Origin: Paenibacillus_AB hodogayensis
Lineage (GTDB): Bacteria > Bacillota > Bacilli > Paenibacillales > NBRC-103111
DNA: 64,000 bases
Direction: 5' to 3'
Assembly (NCBI RefSeq): GCF_039536325.1
Contig: NZ_BAAAYO010000007.1
Span: 62,001 to 126,000, forward strand
Part shown: positions 16,129-25,131 of the stretch, one piece after another
Numbering within the stretch: the first letter of the stretch is position 1
Layout: every line of letters starts with the position of its first letter
Translations under genes and position numbers: made by a program
The notes under the pieces: generated by a model
What the model saw: only the letters and a program-made list of their open reading frames with translations
What the model was told of the DNA's origin: nothing
The model's database searches: none

Positions 16129-17253
16129 ATGAGACGGATACCCGACTATGAAACGACATCCCGGATCGGAGCCCGCAAGCCGGTCCGGCGCAGCCGGAGC
16201 ATGCTGCTCGCACTTTGCGCGGGATTCCTGCTCGCCGCGGCCGGTCCGGTTGCGATCGGTTTGCCTTCCGCGCACGTACAGGCGGAGGCGGGAAGCTCCT
16301 TGACGCTCGTCTCCCGGTCCATCGCCATCGACGGCAAATCGGTCACGCTGCCGACTGCGAACGTGAGCGGCAATACGTATATCGGCCTGCGCTCCTTGAA
16401 CGAGAAGCTGAATCTGACGACGGACTGGAATGCGGCCAAGCGCATCATAACGGTAACCGGGCGCGGACGATCCTTGACGCTGGAAGCGGATAGCGGCACC
16501 TATACGCTGAACGATCAGCATGTGTACGGCTTGCCGGCAATTATACAGGACGGCACGACCTACGTGCCGCTTCGCCTGCTTCTGGAAATGATGGGCTACG
16601 ACATCTCGTACGATCCGGCCACGCGGGCGATCGGCATCGAGACGATTGCCGAGAACATTTTGACGATCCAGACGTCCACTATTACCGAGGAACAAACCAA
16701 GCAATCGCTTCGGGTGCATTATCCGCAAATCGCCGGTTTCGCCAAGGAGGACGTGCAGCACAGCATAAACGCCTTCCTGAAGGAGGAAGCCGAAACGCAT
16801 GCCAAGTGGGGGCGGGAAGAGCTGGCCAAGGCTGCGGCTGCGAATGCGGAGGAAACGATACGGCCGGTCAGCTATGAGGGGAATTATCGGATTACGTATA
16901 ATCGGGACGATCGGCTGAGCCTATACGTCGATTATTATATTTTTACGGGCGGGGCACACGGGTTGACGGTTCGGCAGCCATATACGTTCGATCTGACAAC
17001 CGGCAAGCTGTTGTCGCTGAAAGACGTCGCCAAAGGCGATCCCAACTATGTGAATACGATTAATCAGATCATCCGCACGCATATTAGCGAGGCGGGACTG
17101 ACGATGCTGGCGCCCTTCGAATCGATTGAGCCGGAACGGGATTTTTTTCTCAAGAACGACGCGGTCGTCATTTATTTCGAACAGTACGAATATACCCCGT
17201 ACGCGGCGGGCATGCCGGAATTCGAAATTCCGTTTGATGCGTTCGGTCGTTAA
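16129..17253 (+). CDS. Exported protein with stalk domain and DUF4163/DUF3298
   Basis: A 374-residue exported protein. Arginine-rich residues 1-24 precede the signal core (MLLALCAGFLLAAAG). Two stalk-domain units follow (about 55-165, with NTYIGLRSLNEKL and TTYVPLRLLLEMMGY). From about 180 the protein matches DUF4163 and then DUF3298, the fold of the RsiV anti-sigma extracellular domain and of B. subtilis PdaC N-terminal regions: VDYYIFTGGAHGLT and the C-terminal FEQYEYTPYAAG are characteristic. No catalytic domain is attached. It probably sits in the envelope as a binding protein. AGGAAGAGGACAG precedes the ATG at 16129. Confidence 0.8.
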   Translation: MRRIPDYETTSRIGARKPVRRSRSMLLALCAGFLLAAAGPVAIGLPSAHVQAEAGSSLTLVSRSIAIDGKSVTLPTANVSGNTYIGLRSLNEKLNLTTDWNAAKRIITVTGRGRSLTLEADSGTYTLNDQHVYGLPAIIQDGTTYVPLRLLLEMMGYDISYDPATRAIGIETIAENILTIQTSTITEEQTKQSLRVHYPQIAGFAKEDVQHSINAFLKEEAETHAKWGREELAKAAAANAEETIRPVSYEGNYRITYNRDDRLSLYVDYYIFTGGAHGLTVRQPYTFDLTTGKLLSLKDVAKGDPNYVNTINQIIRTHISEAGLTMLAPFESIEPERDFFLKNDAVVIYFEQYEYTPYAAGMPEFEIPFDAFGR

Positions 17254-17310
17254 TCGAGCGAAGCTTTTCCAATCGGGCATCGGCAGGTCAGTCGGTCCGA
17301 ATCATGAACA

Positions 17311-17357
17311 AAGACGCTTCCAACATCCCGTTATAAGCGGGGCTGGAAGCGTCTTTT
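17311..17357. terminator. Bidirectional terminator
   Basis: AAGACGCTTCCA (17311-17322) pairs with TGGAAGCGTCTT (17344-17355), with A and T runs on the two sides. It serves the convergent DUF3298 and diguanylate cyclase genes. Confidence 0.88.
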
Positions 17358-17377
17358 GTTTGAGGGGGGCCAGTCGT

Positions 17378-18556
17378 TCATCCCTGAACGATGTCGGATG
17401 ACGGTTTGTTTGCGCCGCGTTTGGCCAGCGACTCGGCGTCAGGTGCGGGATGGAACGGAGTGACCGTTCTGTTCTTCCCGGACCGTTTGGCTGCGTACAG
17501 CAGGGCGTCCACGTCCTCGAACAAGCTTTGCTTCGTATCGGTGATGGCATAGCTCTTCAGCCCGATGCTAAGCGTAACCGGCGTGTCTCGCAGCTCCTCG
17601 TGCATCGTCTGGGAGAGCCGGAGCCGGATGCTTTCAATCACGGCGTACGCCTCGTCGAAGGTTTGCTCGAACAGCAATAGGGCGAACTCTTCTCCTCCGT
17701 ACCGGCAAGCGATATCGACCGGTGAAATGCGCTCCTGGATCGTCTCGGATACCCGCGACAAAATAATATCTCCGACGCGGTGGCCGTACGTATCGTTGAT
17801 TGTCTTGAAGTTATCGATATCGATCAGGCACAGGTGAAACGGCGTTCCTTCGTCTCCGAACTCAAGCGCCTTCTCATAGAACTCGTGAAACGCGATATGA
17901 TTGAAAAGCTTGGTCAAGGCGTCCGTCTTCGAAAGTTGCGAGATGATGGCATTCTCCACTATCAGATCCTGTTTTGCGATAAGGGTATGCTCCAGATTTC
18001 TCCATACCTCGCGTCCGCTTATTATAATGATGCAAGCTACCCAGGTGCTGACCGCAATAAAAATCGGAATGGCGATCAGGTCGAACGGACTGATGAACGA
18101 CCGGAACCAGTCGTCCCAAACGTAAAGCGCCGCAAAGCCAACGATCTGCAGGGATGCGGAGAAAAAGGTCAGTCTCAGCCGAAAGAAAAAGGTTGAGGCA
18201 AATATCGGCAGAAGCATTATAGCCGACATGATCCGGATATCTGCGTTCAGATGAATCAACACCATAGAAATGACCGTTCCGGCTACAAGTAGAGAATAGT
18301 AGGCGTATTTACCGGACACGTACTGAATATAGTGGGCCAAAGCGACGATCCCGGCCATGAACAGAGTCGGGTAAAGCAATATCGAATAATAAAACGTATG
18401 CGCATCCGCAGGATAAGGCAGCAGCAGGAATGAAAGCAGCTGCGCCACAGCATGTACCGCAATGACAGTCCAATAGGTGGTTATAAACCTTTTGCTCCAC
18501 CTCGTCTGTCTTTGAAAAGGACTGGCGGACGGGTTCGGAAAGTCGCTCTTTTTCAA
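17378..18556 (-). CDS. Membrane diguanylate cyclase (GGDEF domain)
   Basis: A protein of about 392 residues that should make cyclic di-GMP from GTP. Six or so helices fill the N-terminal half (about 20-195); they do not match a sensor domain I can name. The GGDEF domain begins near 225 (LSKTDALTKLFNHIAFHEFY), with the metal-binding DIDNFKTINDTYGH and the active-site GGEEF at 287-291. The residues where the inhibitory RxxD site should be are SPVD, so product inhibition through that site is likely absent. The start is uncertain: TTG 18556 has GCGAGG at good spacing; ATG 18565 touches the site; a longer frame to 18664 has no site. Confidence 0.9.
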   Translation of the reverse strand: MKKSDFPNPSASPFQRQTRWSKRFITTYWTVIAVHAVAQLLSFLLLPYPADAHTFYYSILLYPTLFMAGIVALAHYIQYVSGKYAYYSLLVAGTVISMVLIHLNADIRIMSAIMLLPIFASTFFFRLRLTFFSASLQIVGFAALYVWDDWFRSFISPFDLIAIPIFIAVSTWVACIIIISGREVWRNLEHTLIAKQDLIVENAIISQLSKTDALTKLFNHIAFHEFYEKALEFGDEGTPFHLCLIDIDNFKTINDTYGHRVGDIILSRVSETIQERISPVDIACRYGGEEFALLLFEQTFDEAYAVIESIRLRLSQTMHEELRDTPVTLSIGLKSYAITDTKQSLFEDVDALLYAAKRSGKNRTVTPFHPAPDAESLAKRGANKPSSDIVQG

Positions 18557-19196
18557 TGCTTTCATCCTCGCTGACTTGTTCTGATTAGGGACGCATTTAG
18601 TTGAGCCGTCTTTTAAGAGTATCGCTTTTTCGGCAAAAAGCAAATACGGCTCGCCGATTATCATTGACGGATGCGTTAAAATAAAATGGTCCCATTGAAC
18701 TATAAAATCCCGGATTATGTCGTTTATCGGCAGGAAATAAGAATCATTTTGTTTGTTTTTTAACTATTTTTATAAAACAATGCCGATGGATATGCCGAGG
18801 TCCGCGGCTTTTTCGTGTATCCGGGTCGTTTGACTTTACAGAAAATTTAACTTCGTTAAGCAGTAAAACGATGTGCGACCTTTTGTGCCGAGAAAATACC
18901 GGACGATCGGGACCGATTCGGCCCATAGCGGAGTGCCTTTTCCGGGCACACCGCTCACGGTTTCCTCGCAGCTCCTCATGCTGAAACAGCCCGCCTGGGG
19001 CGGCTTTTAACGCCTTTGAACAAAAAAAGAAGGCATTCGCAAAAAAAGAAGCGTGCCCCGAAGAAAACGTGCATTGCCGAAAAAAAAGTGAAGCTTTCCT
19101 CCTGCCCCACCGGCTGGTATGGTCATCTCAACGATTCGCCCGGCGGTATTCCGCCGATAGATCCAGCAAGCGAGTCGCAAGCAAAGGAGGGGGGAT
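18557..19196. other. Noncoding stretch between divergent genes
   Basis: About 640 bases with no convincing gene on either strand. It holds the diguanylate cyclase upstream region (AT-rich 18670-18780), a small hairpin (GTGCC/GGCAC near 18934-18951) and a terminator-like hairpin AGCCCGCC / GGCGGCT followed by TTTT at 18988-19008, 190 bases before the permease operon. The last 180 bases are A- and G-rich leader. No cre-like or Fur-like site was seen. The operon promoter was not found by eye. Confidence 0.5.
18988..19008 (+). terminator. Terminator-like hairpin upstream of the permease operon
   Basis: AGCCCGCC and GGCGGCT flank a short TGG loop and are followed by TTTT. There is no gene just upstream on this strand, so it may be an attenuator in the operon leader or an isolated hairpin. 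Confidence 0.4.
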
Positions 19197-20174
19197 ATGG
19201 ATCAGATAGCCGAACGGTTGGCCAAAGCGCCGACAGAGGAAGCGGCGCCGCATGCGGGGCCGGGCAACAAGGCCGGCTGGCGGCGAAGCTGGAGAAGGGA
19301 CAAGACGCTATATCTGCTGCTAGTCCCGGTGGCTATTTATTTCCTATTGTTCAAGTACGCCCCGCTGTTCGGAGAAGTGATGGCGTTCAAAAATTACCGG
19401 CTCTCCGAGGGCATCTGGAACAGCCCGTGGGTCGGGCTGGAGCAGTTTCGCAAGCTGTTCACGAGTCGCGATTTTTGGCAGATTCTGCGAAATACGCTGC
19501 TGCTGAACGTCTACAACCTCGTATTCGCATTCCCGGTGCCGATCGCGTTGGCGTTAATGCTGAACGAGCTGCGCAAGGAGTGGTACAAGCGGCTGCTGCA
19601 AAACTTGCTGTACATCCCGCACTTCATGTCATGGATCGTACTCGGGAGCATCGTCATCGCACTGCTGTCGCCGAGCACCGGTATCGTCAACGCGCTGCTC
19701 AAGCTGCTCGGATTCGAGCCGATCTATTTCATGGCCAGTCCGGTATGGTGGCCGGTCGCCTTCGTCGGGTCGAGCATCTGGAGGGAAGCGGGCTTCGGCA
19801 CCATTCTGTACCTCGCGGCGATGTCGTCCATCGATCCGCATTTGTATGAAGCGGCCGCAATGGACGGTGCGCGCAAATGGCGGCAAATCTGGCACGTGAC
19901 CTTGCCGGGCATCCGCAGCACGATGGCCATTCTGCTCGTCTTGCAGATGGGGCGGATGATGGATGTCGGCTTCGAGCAGATTTACGCGCTGCAAAACTCA
20001 GCCGTCACCGGCGTTTCCGAGGTTATCAGCACGTACGTATACAAGCGGGGTATCGTCGGTTTGCAATACAGCTATACGACGGCGCTCGGCCTGTTCCAAT
20101 CGGTCGTGTCGCTTATTCTGGTCGTGACGGTCAACCGGCTGATCCGGGCGATGGGGGAGAGGGGGTTATGGTAG
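19197..20174 (+). CDS. ABC transporter permease (LplB/YtcP-partner type)
   Basis: A 325-residue inner-membrane permease of the carbohydrate uptake CUT1 group. An N-terminal basic cytoplasmic tail (1-38) precedes six helices. FKYAPLFGEVMAFKNY is the characteristic start of the LplB subfamily, and the coupling loop that contacts the ATPase is EAAAMDGARKWRQIWHVTLPGI (EAA motif) near 220. It starts at ATG 19197 behind AAGGAGGGGGG and is followed one base after its stop by the second permease. With its partner and the lipoprotein at 21136 it should import a complex oligosaccharide. The ATPase is not encoded here; a shared MsmX-like ATPase is usual. Confidence 0.93.
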   Translation: MDQIAERLAKAPTEEAAPHAGPGNKAGWRRSWRRDKTLYLLLVPVAIYFLLFKYAPLFGEVMAFKNYRLSEGIWNSPWVGLEQFRKLFTSRDFWQILRNTLLLNVYNLVFAFPVPIALALMLNELRKEWYKRLLQNLLYIPHFMSWIVLGSIVIALLSPSTGIVNALLKLLGFEPIYFMASPVWWPVAFVGSSIWREAGFGTILYLAAMSSIDPHLYEAAAMDGARKWRQIWHVTLPGIRSTMAILLVLQMGRMMDVGFEQIYALQNSAVTGVSEVISTYVYKRGIVGLQYSYTTALGLFQSVVSLILVVTVNRLIRAMGERGLW

Positions 20175-20175
20175 C

Positions 20176-21048
20176 ATGCAGCATTCGTCCCGCTGGTTCG
20201 GAAGGTTAAACGCTCTCTTGCTCGCGCTGTTCGCCAGCGCCACGCTGCTGCCGTTCGTCAATATGGTCGCCGTATCGTTCAGCAGCAGCCGGGCGATCAA
20301 TTCCGGCGAAGTATCGTTTTGGCCCGTCGAGTTCAATCTGGACGCTTACGTCAATCTGATCGCCGACGGGCAGCTGCTGATCGCGATGAAGAATACGATT
20401 CTGATCACCGTCGTCGGCACCGCCCTGAACATGCTGTTTACCGTCATGGCCGCTTATCCGTTGTCGAAGCGGCGCCTCAAGGGACGGAACGTTATGCTGG
20501 GGGGTATTTTATTCACGATGCTGTTCGGCGGAGGACTGATTCCGAACTTCCTGCTGATCAACGCACTCGGCCTGATCGATTCGTACTGGGGGCTTTGGCT
20601 GCCGGCGCTCATTAGCGTGTACAACATGTTTGTTATGAAAACGTTTTTCGAAGGGCTGCCGGAGGAGATGGAGGAATCGGCCTCGATCGACGGGGCGTCG
20701 GATGCGACGATCTTGTGGAAGATCATCCTCCCGCTGTCGATGCCGGTCATCGCCGCTCTGACGCTGTTCTATGCGGTCGGCTGGTGGAACTCCTATATGA
20801 ACGTGCTGATCTACATCAAAAGCACCGACAAGGTGTCGCTGATGGTCAAGCTGTACCAGATGCTCGAGAACGTCAGCTCGCAGCTGCTCAACACGATGAA
20901 CGGCGAAGGCGTCATGCAGGCGACGATCACGCCGGAAAGCATCCGTGCCGCTTCGATCGTCGTGGCCATCCTGCCGATCCTATGCGTCTATCCGTTTTTG
21001 CAAAAGCATTTCGTGAAGGGCGTTCTGATGGGCTCCGTCAAAGGTTAA
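20176..21048 (+). CDS. ABC transporter permease (YtcP/LplC type)
   Basis: A 290-residue second permease of the CUT1 carbohydrate importer. Six helices are predicted; the coupling loop is ESASIDGASDATILWKIILPLSMP near 160-182, a good EAA motif. The C-terminus (PFLQKHFVKGVLMGSVKG) is the standard end of the YtcP/LplC group. It begins one base after the first permease, with its ribosome binding site (GGGGG) inside the upstream gene, so the two are translationally linked. It forms a heterodimer with the 19197 product. Confidence 0.93.
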   Translation: MQHSSRWFGRLNALLLALFASATLLPFVNMVAVSFSSSRAINSGEVSFWPVEFNLDAYVNLIADGQLLIAMKNTILITVVGTALNMLFTVMAAYPLSKRRLKGRNVMLGGILFTMLFGGGLIPNFLLINALGLIDSYWGLWLPALISVYNMFVMKTFFEGLPEEMEESASIDGASDATILWKIILPLSMPVIAALTLFYAVGWWNSYMNVLIYIKSTDKVSLMVKLYQMLENVSSQLLNTMNGEGVMQATITPESIRAASIVVAILPILCVYPFLQKHFVKGVLMGSVKG

Positions 21049-21135
21049 AACCGCGACGGCTGCCCGGACGTTTGTCCAAATATTATGTTTTGCTATATGA
21101 TTAAATTGCCGGAAAAAGGCGCAGGGGGGATTTGT

Positions 21136-22740
21136 ATGAAAGCGATACAAAAGAGATGGTTGACGGCGGCGCTGCCGGTCGGCCTGGTGGCCGTAACGGT
21201 GCTGTCCGCATGCAGCAAGGGCGCGGATCAGACGCCGGCAAGCACGCCTTCGGGGACGCCTGCGGCCTCGTCGCAGGACGACAAGTACGACAAGCTGCCG
21301 AAGGAGGTCAGCATCTCGATGTTCGACCGCGGCCAGGTGTCGAGCGACGAGGGCACGTACGAGGAGAACCGCTGGGTGAAGTGGATACGCGAGCAGTCCG
21401 GCATCAATGTGAAGATCGTCCCGGTGCCGCGCAATCAGGCGCAGGACAAATTGAACGTACTGATCGCCTCCAAGCAGGCGCCCGATCTGATCTGGGAATT
21501 CGACCGCAATTACATCGGAAATCTGGTCACGCAAGGCGTCATTCAGCCGATCGACGAATATATCGAAAAATACAGCACGTCCTATAAAAAGTATTTGCAG
21601 GAAAATCCCGATCTGAAGCCGTATATTAGTTTTGACGGCAAAATGTATGCGGCTACAACGAAGCGCACCGTAAGCTCGATTGCCAACCACGGGATGTGGA
21701 TTCGCCAGGATTGGCTCGACAAGCTCGGCCTAAAGACGCCGACGACGATGGACGAGTTGATAGCGGTCGCTCAGGCGTTCAAGGACCGGGACCCGGACGG
21801 CAACGGCAAAGCCGACACGGTGCCGATCATCGGCTACACGACCGGAGACGTCTACAACGCGCTGCACGGCATTACCTGGGTCGACTGGTATTTGGAGAAC
21901 GGCAAGATGAAGTACGGGCCGACGACGGACCGCTTTGGCGACTCGCTGGCTACCGAGAAAAAAGTATACGAGCTCGGCCTGGCCGATAAGGAATATTTTA
22001 CCGATAAGGACAATTCCCGGGCGAAGCAGCTCTGGTCCACCGGCAAGGCGGGGATTTGCATGTGTCAATGGGGCGGCAATGCGTCTGCCATGGTGAAAGA
22101 TCTGCTGCTGAACGATCCGTCCGCCAAGCCGGTTCCGCTGGAGCCGGTATCGACGAAATACGGCAAGTACGGCTTGTATCAGGAGACGCCTGCCAACATT
22201 TACGTCACGTTTAACAAAAACATGAAAAACCCGAAAGCCGCCGTGCAATATTTGGATTGGCTCGTGGATAAAGGCTGGTTTACGCTGTCGTACGGTCAAG
22301 AAGGGGTTCACTACAAGCTTGTCAACAACATTCCGCAAAAGCTGGACGCCGACAAGTTCAAGAAGGAAGTGACCTACGCGGCCGAGTACGCCGTGTTGAA
22401 GCCGCTTATCGAGAAACCGGAAGACTTGCCGATCAAGGCGGCCCAGGACGCCATGTCCCAGCAGATCGCCAAGCTCGAGGTCGAATCGCTCAAAACCGCG
22501 CTCAAAAACAAATTCCGGCGCGACATTCCGTACCAGCCGAACATTACCGAGATCAACGAGCTGAAGGCGTCGTTCCAGAAAACGATCGACGAAATCCGCG
22601 CCAAGACGGTTACGCAGCCAAGCTATTCCGCGGAGAAAGCGCTTGACGACATCCGCAAGGAATGGAAGCGTCTTGGCGGCGACAATGCGGAGAAGCTGGC
22701 ACAGGAATGGTACGACAAAAATAAAGTCGATTTTCGTTAA
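21136..22740 (+). CDS. Oligosaccharide-binding lipoprotein of the ABC importer
   Basis: A 534-residue lipoprotein with lipobox VLSAC (C26) and a Pro/Thr/Ser linker. It belongs to the long binding proteins that accompany LplB/YtcP permeases: WIREQSGINVKIVPVP, KQAPDLIWEF and the Ca2+-like DRDPDGNGKADTVPI loop near 220 are typical. It captures the sugar outside the membrane. The start is ATG at 21136 after AGGGGGGAT. The 87-base gap from the permeases has no terminator, so the three form one operon, and the sensor gene follows after 24 bases. Confidence 0.92.
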   Translation: MKAIQKRWLTAALPVGLVAVTVLSACSKGADQTPASTPSGTPAASSQDDKYDKLPKEVSISMFDRGQVSSDEGTYEENRWVKWIREQSGINVKIVPVPRNQAQDKLNVLIASKQAPDLIWEFDRNYIGNLVTQGVIQPIDEYIEKYSTSYKKYLQENPDLKPYISFDGKMYAATTKRTVSSIANHGMWIRQDWLDKLGLKTPTTMDELIAVAQAFKDRDPDGNGKADTVPIIGYTTGDVYNALHGITWVDWYLENGKMKYGPTTDRFGDSLATEKKVYELGLADKEYFTDKDNSRAKQLWSTGKAGICMCQWGGNASAMVKDLLLNDPSAKPVPLEPVSTKYGKYGLYQETPANIYVTFNKNMKNPKAAVQYLDWLVDKGWFTLSYGQEGVHYKLVNNIPQKLDADKFKKEVTYAAEYAVLKPLIEKPEDLPIKAAQDAMSQQIAKLEVESLKTALKNKFRRDIPYQPNITEINELKASFQKTIDEIRAKTVTQPSYSAEKALDDIRKEWKRLGGDNAEKLAQEWYDKNKVDFR

Positions 22741-22764
22741 ACGATAGACGAGGGGGAACAGGAC

Positions 22765-25113
22765 ATGGGCATTTTTCGATACCGTTCTACGAAGAAAACG
22801 GTTTTGCTGCTCGTCTCGCTCCTGTTCCTCGTCGTCTTTGTCATCTCCTTCCTGTCGTACCGGGTCACGACGAACCGGCTCAAATACGAGCTGACCGACA
22901 CGCATATGGCGCTGCTCGGGCAGATCGAGCACAAGATGGAGCTGATGCTGCAGATCATCGACAAAGAAACGATTCAGATGCTGGGCACCGACGAGATCAA
23001 GACGTTTTTCGATACGCTGGATAACGACGGGACCGGCAGGGAGAACGACTACCGGCTGAGCGGCTCCTTGAACCGTATCATCAATGGCGGGGAGTACGTC
23101 TTCTCCATCGATCTGTATTCGTATACGAAGAAGCGGCTGTTTTCCAACAACATGCTGCTCGATTCGGAAATTCCCGACGATTATCAATGGATCGGCCAGT
23201 TCGAGCCTTACTTGGGCTATTCGAACTGGCTGTCGACGCGCAAGCTGTCGATGTACGGTTCTTCGTTCCCGATTTACCGCAATGTCGCCACGCTGGTGCG
23301 AACGTATCCGCTCGTCCATTCCCCCGGCTACCGCCGGGGAGCGATCGCAGTCAACATCAAGGAAGAGGCCCTGTACGGGCTGCTGAGCGATTCCCCGCAC
23401 AAGGGACTTGGCGAAACCTTTATGGTGGACGGTCGAGGGGTCATCGTATCTCATGATGACAAAAGCAAACTGGGGCGCGACGCCAGCGAATCGGCCGTGG
23501 TGGCCGGCGTACTGAACGGTCCCGCCGAAGGGCATTTCCGGACGAAAGCCGATGACCAGGAGAGCACCGTCTTTTATGTGACATCGGACTATACGGGCTG
23601 GAAAATCGTCAACGTCGTTCCGGAAATTCAGCTGAACAAGCCGCTGATCAACATCCGCAACGTGCTGCTTGTCGTCGCCGCCTTCCTGTTCGTCGCCGCG
23701 GCTTTGCTGGCCGCGCTTGTCGGCTACTGGACGCTCAATCCGTTCAACCGGTTCGCGGCCAGCCTGTCGAGCAGGCTCGGCATGCATCCGCGTTTCTCCG
23801 CGTCGGAAGCGAAGCAGGGCAACGAATTCGCTTATTTGGAGACGATCGTCAACGATATTTTGTCCGACAGCGAGCAGCTGCAGAAGCAAATCAAGGAAAC
23901 GAAGCCGTTTATGAAGTGGCGGCTTTATACCGAGCTGTTGACTCAGCATCCGCCGTACAGCCGCGACATCCAGCAGTATATGGATCTGGTCGGCATGCAG
24001 CTGCATCCGAATCATTTTATCGTCATGAGCGCGGAATTCGACCGGAAATCGGCTATCGGCTCCTCGGCGGATTTGCATTTGTACGCCTATGCGCTGTGCA
24101 ACGTGGCGGAAGAGCTGATCAATGCCGAAAGCCGCGGAGCGGCGATCGAATGGGACGACGGGCAATGCGCGATCATCGTCAGCTTCGAGGATGACGATCC
24201 CGAGATGCACGCGGTACGCGCCATGGCGGTCGCCGACATGCTGAAGAAGTTTGCGGAGCAAAACTTCCGCAAAACGGTGACGATCGGCATCGGAGGAGAG
24301 GTGCGGGAGCTGCGCGACATTCGGATGTCGCACCGGCAGTCGATGGAGGCGCTCAAATACAAGCTGGTCATGGGCAACAATACGATTATTTCCGCAGACG
24401 ATATCCAGGATTACAGCGCGGGCGAATTCCACCGGCTGTTCTCCCTTACGGACAACATGATCGATTCGATCAAGCAGCCGGACGAGGACAAACTGCGGGA
24501 GCAAGTGGCAAGCTGGTTCGAGGCGATGGCGACCTCCAACGTGCCCCCCGACATTATCCGGCAGCTTGTCGTGCAATTGCTGATGAAGGCGGCCGGGGTG
24601 GCCGGCGAGATCGGGATGAACCAGGATGAGCTGGTTCCGGCGCAGAACTTCCAGGAGGCGTTGGAGCAGCACGAGACGCTGGAACATATCCGCGACTTTA
24701 CCGCAGGGGTGCTGACGGGCTTGATCGAGCGGATTCGCCTGAAGCGCAGCAGCCGCGAGAAGAACGAGGCGATCGATAAAATTACGCGGTTCATCCGCGA
24801 CAATTACATGCACGGCGATCTGTCGCTCAATTATTTGTCCGAGCGGTTTCATATGAGCATTTCCCATCTGAGCAAAATGTTCAAGGATTATACCGGCGGC
24901 AATTTTATCGATTATTTGATGGAAATCCGTATCGCCAAATCGAAGGAGCTGCTCGCCGGCGGCAGCGGCAAAGTCCGCGATATCGCCGAAGCGGTCGGCT
25001 ATGCCAATGTGAACAGCTTTACGCGCATTTTCAAAAAAATGACAGGTCTGACCCCGAGCGAATACAGGGAGTTGGAGTGGGCCAAAAGGGGAGAGCGGGA
25101 TCAGCCGTCCTAA
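22765..25113 (+). CDS. Membrane AraC-family transcription regulator with extracellular sensor
   Basis: A 782-residue one-component regulator typical of Paenibacillus sugar loci. Helix 1 (about 12-32) and helix 2 (about 293-315) bracket an extracellular Cache-like sensor domain (GLGETFMVDGRGVIVSHDDKSK is a dCache-type segment). A cytoplasmic linker region with a degenerate GGDEF-like fold follows. Residues 675-775 form an AraC-type double helix-turn-helix (LSLNYLSERFHMSISHLSKMFKDYTG, then VRDIAEAVGYANVNSFTRIFKKMTGLTPSEYRE). It probably senses the oligosaccharide outside and switches on this operon. It lies between the binding protein and the glycosidase genes. Confidence 0.88.
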   Translation: MGIFRYRSTKKTVLLLVSLLFLVVFVISFLSYRVTTNRLKYELTDTHMALLGQIEHKMELMLQIIDKETIQMLGTDEIKTFFDTLDNDGTGRENDYRLSGSLNRIINGGEYVFSIDLYSYTKKRLFSNNMLLDSEIPDDYQWIGQFEPYLGYSNWLSTRKLSMYGSSFPIYRNVATLVRTYPLVHSPGYRRGAIAVNIKEEALYGLLSDSPHKGLGETFMVDGRGVIVSHDDKSKLGRDASESAVVAGVLNGPAEGHFRTKADDQESTVFYVTSDYTGWKIVNVVPEIQLNKPLINIRNVLLVVAAFLFVAAALLAALVGYWTLNPFNRFAASLSSRLGMHPRFSASEAKQGNEFAYLETIVNDILSDSEQLQKQIKETKPFMKWRLYTELLTQHPPYSRDIQQYMDLVGMQLHPNHFIVMSAEFDRKSAIGSSADLHLYAYALCNVAEELINAESRGAAIEWDDGQCAIIVSFEDDDPEMHAVRAMAVADMLKKFAEQNFRKTVTIGIGGEVRELRDIRMSHRQSMEALKYKLVMGNNTIISADDIQDYSAGEFHRLFSLTDNMIDSIKQPDEDKLREQVASWFEAMATSNVPPDIIRQLVVQLLMKAAGVAGEIGMNQDELVPAQNFQEALEQHETLEHIRDFTAGVLTGLIERIRLKRSSREKNEAIDKITRFIRDNYMHGDLSLNYLSERFHMSISHLSKMFKDYTGGNFIDYLMEIRIAKSKELLAGGSGKVRDIAEAVGYANVNSFTRIFKKMTGLTPSEYRELEWAKRGERDQPS

Positions 25114-25131
25114 CGAATGGAGTGGACCGGT

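Noticed and set aside
19016..19849. A 277-codon plus-strand frame starting with a Lys-rich peptide
   Set aside because: Beyond 19197 it is out of frame with the permease gene, which has clear transporter motifs and a strong ribosome binding site; its first 60 codons are A-rich leader.
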